A stretch of DNA of 8,067 bases from Bacillota bacterium (GTDB lineage: Bacteria; Bacillota; Clostridia; Oscillospirales; Ruminococcaceae), in the NCBI GenBank assembly GCA_023395695.1, contig JAEWYJ010000262.1:1-8067 (forward strand), read 5' to 3'. Positions 5,821 to 8,067 of this stretch are shown piece by piece. The notes beneath the pieces are model-generated. The model saw only the letters and a program-made list of their open reading frames with translations, was not told the origin of the DNA and searched no databases. A program made the translations under genes and the position numbers. Position 1 is the stretch's first letter; each line of letters begins with the position of its first letter.

Positions 5821-6741
5821 ATGTGTACAGCGATGACTTTAAGCGCCCAATCCAGCGACTTTCTTTTGGCACGCACAATGGATTTTTCTTACGAAATTAT
5901 CCCTCAGCTTATTATCATGCCGCGTTCACATACGTGGGACGGTACGCTGGACGGTGTTACAATAACAAATACTTACCGGTTTATGGGCTTGGGCCAGGCG
6001 AAGGACGGCCTTTTAAGCTTTTTTGACGGCATTAACGAAAATGGCTTTGCCGCAGCCGCTCTTTTCTTTGCAGGCTATGCGCAGTACGAGCACAGTCCCG
6101 TCCGCTCTCCCAGCGGCGTCATCGCTTCCACAGATTTTCTCCACTATATTCTGGGCCAATGCGGCGCTGTCAGCGAGTTAAACGCCCTCCTGAAAAACGT
6201 TAAGATCTCCGGCCTGAAAGACCCGGTAACAAGCTCGGTTGCGCCCCTGCACTGGATTGCAGCCGATAAAAGCGGCGCCTGCGTCGTCATTGAATCCACC
6301 AGCCGCGGCGTGGAGCTGCTAGACGACCCCCTCGGCGTTATGACCAACAGCCCCGACCTGCACTGGCATATGACCAACTTGCGAAACTATACGCAGGTAT
6401 CGCCCATACAGGTGGAACGCGTGGTGTGGGACGGCACACCCCTCTCCCCCTTTGGCCAGGCAGGGGGAACCATGGCTCTGCCCGGCGGCTTTACCTCGCC
6501 CGAGCGTTTTGTCCGCGTCGCCTATTTAAAGACACATATTCCCACACCCAGAGACAGCAAGGCCGCCGCCGCCGATTGTTTTCACATACTGTCCAATGTC
6601 GCCATTCCCAAAGGCGCGGTCATAACCAGCCGAGGAACCTACGACTACACCAAATACACCGCCGTGATAAATATGAGCACGCTTGAATATTATTATAGGA
6701 CATATGATGATTTTCAGATCAGAACCGCCACTCTTTGGTAA
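5821..6741 (+). CDS. Choloylglycine hydrolase family acylase (bile salt hydrolase / penicillin V acylase type)
   Basis: This is an N-terminal-nucleophile amidase of 306 residues. The family cleaves amides such as conjugated bile salts, penicillin V or N-acyl signals. The start must be ATG 5821, because removal of Met exposes the catalytic Cys2 (MCTAM); GGGGA at 5810-5814 is 6 bases upstream. An in-frame ATG at 5767 would bury the nucleophile under 18 residues. The expected active-site set is present: Cys2, Arg18, Asp21 (LLARTMDF), an Asn in GINENG (~72-74), Asn176 (VMTNSP) and Arg229 (SPERFVRVAY). The segments TNSPDLHWHMTNLRNY, LSPFGQAGG and FHILSNVAIPKG recall Bacillus penicillin V acylase more than bifidobacterial bile salt hydrolase, so bile salt activity should not be assumed. 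No signal peptide is seen, so it is probably cytoplasmic. It is a single-gene unit ending at a strong terminator. Confidence 0.9.
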   Translation: MCTAMTLSAQSSDFLLARTMDFSYEIIPQLIIMPRSHTWDGTLDGVTITNTYRFMGLGQAKDGLLSFFDGINENGFAAAALFFAGYAQYEHSPVRSPSGVIASTDFLHYILGQCGAVSELNALLKNVKISGLKDPVTSSVAPLHWIAADKSGACVVIESTSRGVELLDDPLGVMTNSPDLHWHMTNLRNYTQVSPIQVERVVWDGTPLSPFGQAGGTMALPGGFTSPERFVRVAYLKTHIPTPRDSKAAAADCFHILSNVAIPKGAVITSRGTYDYTKYTAVINMSTLEYYYRTYDDFQIRTATLW

Positions 6742-6807
6742 AATCGGTCGTCCGGACAACGTCATGGATGAAAATGCCGCTGCATATTTTAATACAATAT
6801 TCGTATT

Positions 6808-6860
6808 AAAGCCGGTCTCTCTTATGTATCAGCGACATAAGAAAGACCGGCTTTATTTTT
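6808..6860. terminator. Long, probably bidirectional intrinsic terminator
   Basis: A 20-bp stem with a single mismatch (6808-6827 with 6835-6854) has a 7-base loop and is followed by ATTTTT (6855-6860). It terminates the acylase gene on the plus strand. It also lies just downstream of the yebC stop on the minus strand, which fits a shared terminator between two genes that were originally convergent. Confidence 0.92.
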
Positions 6861-6878
6861 CTTGCCGTCAATAACAGG

Positions 6879-6938
6879 CTAATCCTCGTCTGGCTCCTCG
6901 GGCATATCCCAGTTGTGGTAAACCTGCTGGACGTCTAA
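6879..6938 (-). pseudogene. yebC: C-terminal remnant of YebC/PmpR family regulator
   Basis: Read on the minus strand, this stretch encodes DVQQVYHNWDMPEEPDED followed by TAG (6879-6881). The 'DVQxVYHNxxxPE' ending is the hallmark C-terminus of YebC/PmpR family proteins (about 240 residues), which act in translation of proline-rich stretches and/or transcription. Only about 18-19 codons remain. Upstream of the conserved Asp the frame reads Leu, Ala and then a stop (6942-6944), and the sequence turns AT-rich, so the rest of the gene is missing here. The fragment sits directly behind the shared terminator, in the position expected for a native 3' end. It is either a gene broken by an insertion or a 3'-end copy left at an integration site. 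The identification rests on a short but distinctive motif. Confidence 0.72.
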
Positions 6939-7211
6939 CGCTCAGAAAAGTTAATCTGTGAAAACATCGCATTATAAAGCCATTTAAAGCAAGGTGACGT
7001 TCTAAATCAGAAGCTTTTTAAGTGAGTGTTTATCTTAATTCGTCAAGAATATTTTTCTTAACTAATCGAAGTATATCACAGCTAAAAAGCTAAAATCAAG
7101 GTTTGGGCTATGACGTACATGACGAAATTTGAATATACAATATGCTCATTCTGTAACTCATCTTGAAAATATAATCTCTAAAATACCTAATGCAAGTATA
7201 GCAAATTATAC
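6939..7211. other. AT-rich non-coding part of an imported block
   Basis: I find no supported gene in these ~270 bases. The sequence is visibly more AT-rich than everything to the left and shows short direct repeats (AGCTAAAA twice at about 7080-7095). A weak inverted repeat (7194-7200 with 7207-7213) overlaps the stop of the minus-strand gene next to it. Two possible peptides of about 18 codons, one on each strand around 7100-7165, have no supporting features. Confidence 0.5.
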
Positions 7212-7943
7212 TTACTTAACCACTTGTGTAACTAAGATGCCAATGATTTTAGTTAATTCTGACTCAAAGTCTCTATTTACATCATCCGCACTGCTCATTG
7301 CATGAGCACATTCATGTAATAATGTTCCTGCATAATCTTTGATTGAACACAATTGCTTTCTTTTGATTAATATTCTATTTTCATCTGGTTGCCATAATCC
7401 AAGCGTTTCGTAATAAAATTCGGATTCATATATTTTTTCGACTATTTTTATATCTTTTACCTGTCTTGGTAATCCTCCAATTAGGCGCAAGATTTGTTCA
7501 GTTTTCTCATATATTTTTTTCTCTGCTTCGATTAATTTATCTGGTTCGATAAATACAGGCTTAAATTTAGATTGAATATCCGAAACAAATTGATTCGTTG
7601 TTGTAAAAACTTCCCCGTCTTTTGCTCCTTTGTTATAATCCTCCATTTTATTAGCTAAATTACTAGGCACTACAACAGGGCAAAACCCGCTTCTTTTCAT
7701 GTCATCAATAATGCTGGGTGTTTTCTGCAAATCATCTGATGTAATAAAGGTTGAATTCGAATGAAATTTTCTTAATTGCTGGGATGCATATAATTGAACA
7801 TCTTGCCAACTTAATTCATCATGTTTCATTCCACTTCCAAATTGTTGTAAATCATCAATTAAATTTCGGATAACTGACTCTTTTTTAGATTCTAATAATA
7901 TAGACTTAATTCTATCTGTATAAGCTGTTCTCCCTACATTAGT
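7212..7943 (-). pseudogene. 3' part of a HExxH metalloprotease-domain protein, truncated by an IS
   Basis: The minus-strand frame is open from about 7943 to TAA at 7212-7214, some 243 codons. An internal Met at 7829 gives 205 residues, but clearly coding sequence continues upstream of it (VGRTAYTDRIKSILLESKK through DLQQFGSG), so that Met is not the real start. Near the C-terminus, GTLLHECAHAMSS carries a HExxH zinc-protease motif (His172, Glu173, His176 counted from Met 7829). Glu189 or Glu191 in RDFESELT is a candidate third ligand, as in gluzincin/ImmA-like enzymes. The domain layout recalls the tails of larger proteins with an N-terminal GHKL/HSP90-like ATPase domain; this is from memory. 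The upstream end stops at an in-frame TAA (7944-7946) next to the IS terminus at 7950. Base use is very AT-rich (18 of 60 G+C at 7501-7560 against 41 of 60 at 6301-6360), indicating transfer. Confidence 0.75.
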
Positions 7944-7975
7944 TTATAATGTCCCCCAGAAGCTAGACACAAAAA

Positions 7976-8004
7976 TTGTCAACCATCATGACACCTGATA
8001 TACT
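7976..8004 (+). promoter_or_regulatory. IS3 transposase promoter
   Basis: TTGTCA (7976-7981) and TATACT (7999-8004), each five of six, lie 17 bases apart, with an extended -10 TGA (7996-7998). It points rightward into orfA and away from the truncated gene. Confidence 0.7.
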
Positions 8005-8026
8005 AAAACAAAGGAAGGTGTCGAAA

Positions 8027-8067
8027 ATGGGCAAGCGGAACTTCACAGCGGAGTACAAAGCATCCTT
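8027..8067 (+). CDS. IS3-family transposase OrfA, N-terminal fragment
   Basis: The ATG at 8027 opens a frame reading MGKRNFTAEYKAS before the window ends. The '(K)RxFTxEYKA' beginning is characteristic of the helix-turn-helix OrfA protein of IS3 elements. OrfA binds the element ends and is joined to the DDE integrase OrfB by a programmed frameshift. AAGGAAGG at 8011-8018 is a good ribosome site 8 bases upstream. Only 13 codons are visible, so function and intactness of the transposase cannot be judged. Confidence 0.85.
   Translation, partial: MGKRNFTAEYKAS

Larger units (their letters stand above)
7950..8067 (+). mobile_element. Left end of an IS3-family insertion sequence
   Basis: The element begins with a TG-starting terminal repeat, TGTCCCCCAGAAGCTAGACA (7950-7969), typical of IS3-family ends in Clostridia. 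A short non-coding segment with a promoter and the start of orfA follow. The right end is outside the window, so target-site duplication and completeness cannot be assessed. It is inserted in, and truncates, the minus-strand metalloprotease gene. Base composition of its coding part is richer in G+C than the DNA it entered. Confidence 0.85.

Noticed and set aside
7110..7166. Short peptide frame (MTYMTKFEYTICSFCNSS) in the AT-rich block
   Set aside because: It has only 18 codons, no ribosome site and no conservation evidence.

Overview
The window looks like chromosomal DNA from an anaerobic, gut-type Firmicute (class Clostridia, probably Oscillospiraceae-like). The evidence is strong AAGGAGG-type ribosome binding sites, sigma-A promoters, a sodium-pumping acyl-CoA decarboxylase operon, a FakB/DegV fatty-acid-binding protein and a choloylglycine-hydrolase family enzyme. 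Taxonomy is inferred from gene content only.

Layout. Positions 3-344 hold the 3' end of an aromatic-acid-exporter-like membrane protein. A non-coding stretch of about 370 bases follows, with a long imperfect dyad (452-483), a weak candidate promoter and a hairpin just before the next gene. Positions 715-4324 form one operon, mmdA-mmdD-mmdC-mmdB, encoding a biotin-dependent, membrane-bound, Na+-translocating decarboxylase, most likely methylmalonyl-CoA decarboxylase. MmdA moves the carboxyl group from the acyl-CoA to biotin on MmdC. MmdB decarboxylates carboxybiotin and pumps Na+, and MmdD anchors the complex. A 13-bp perfect-stem terminator closes the operon. Next is a single-gene degV/fakB unit with a fully consensus TTGACA-17-TATAAT promoter and its own terminator. 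A second single-gene unit encodes an Ntn-hydrolase of the bile salt hydrolase / penicillin V acylase family; its real start is at 5821, because the catalytic Cys must be residue 2.

From about 6939 rightward the character changes. A bidirectional terminator (6808-6860) separates the acylase gene from a convergent minus-strand fragment that I read as the last ~18 codons of yebC (6879-6938). That fragment stops abruptly at an AT-rich block. The block holds the 3' part of a foreign-looking minus-strand gene with a HExxH metalloprotease motif, probably the tail of a larger ATP-binding protein. That gene is itself cut off at about 7944-7950 by the left end of an IS3-family insertion sequence, whose orfA starts at 8027 and runs off the window. 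The right-hand 1.1 kb is therefore a layered scar: a housekeeping gene interrupted or used as an integration site by imported DNA, and the imported gene then broken by an IS.

The most interesting material is this right-hand junction, the dyad upstream of mmdA, and the short repeated elements upstream of degV and the acylase gene. I see no complete novel system, CRISPR array, tRNA or rRNA.
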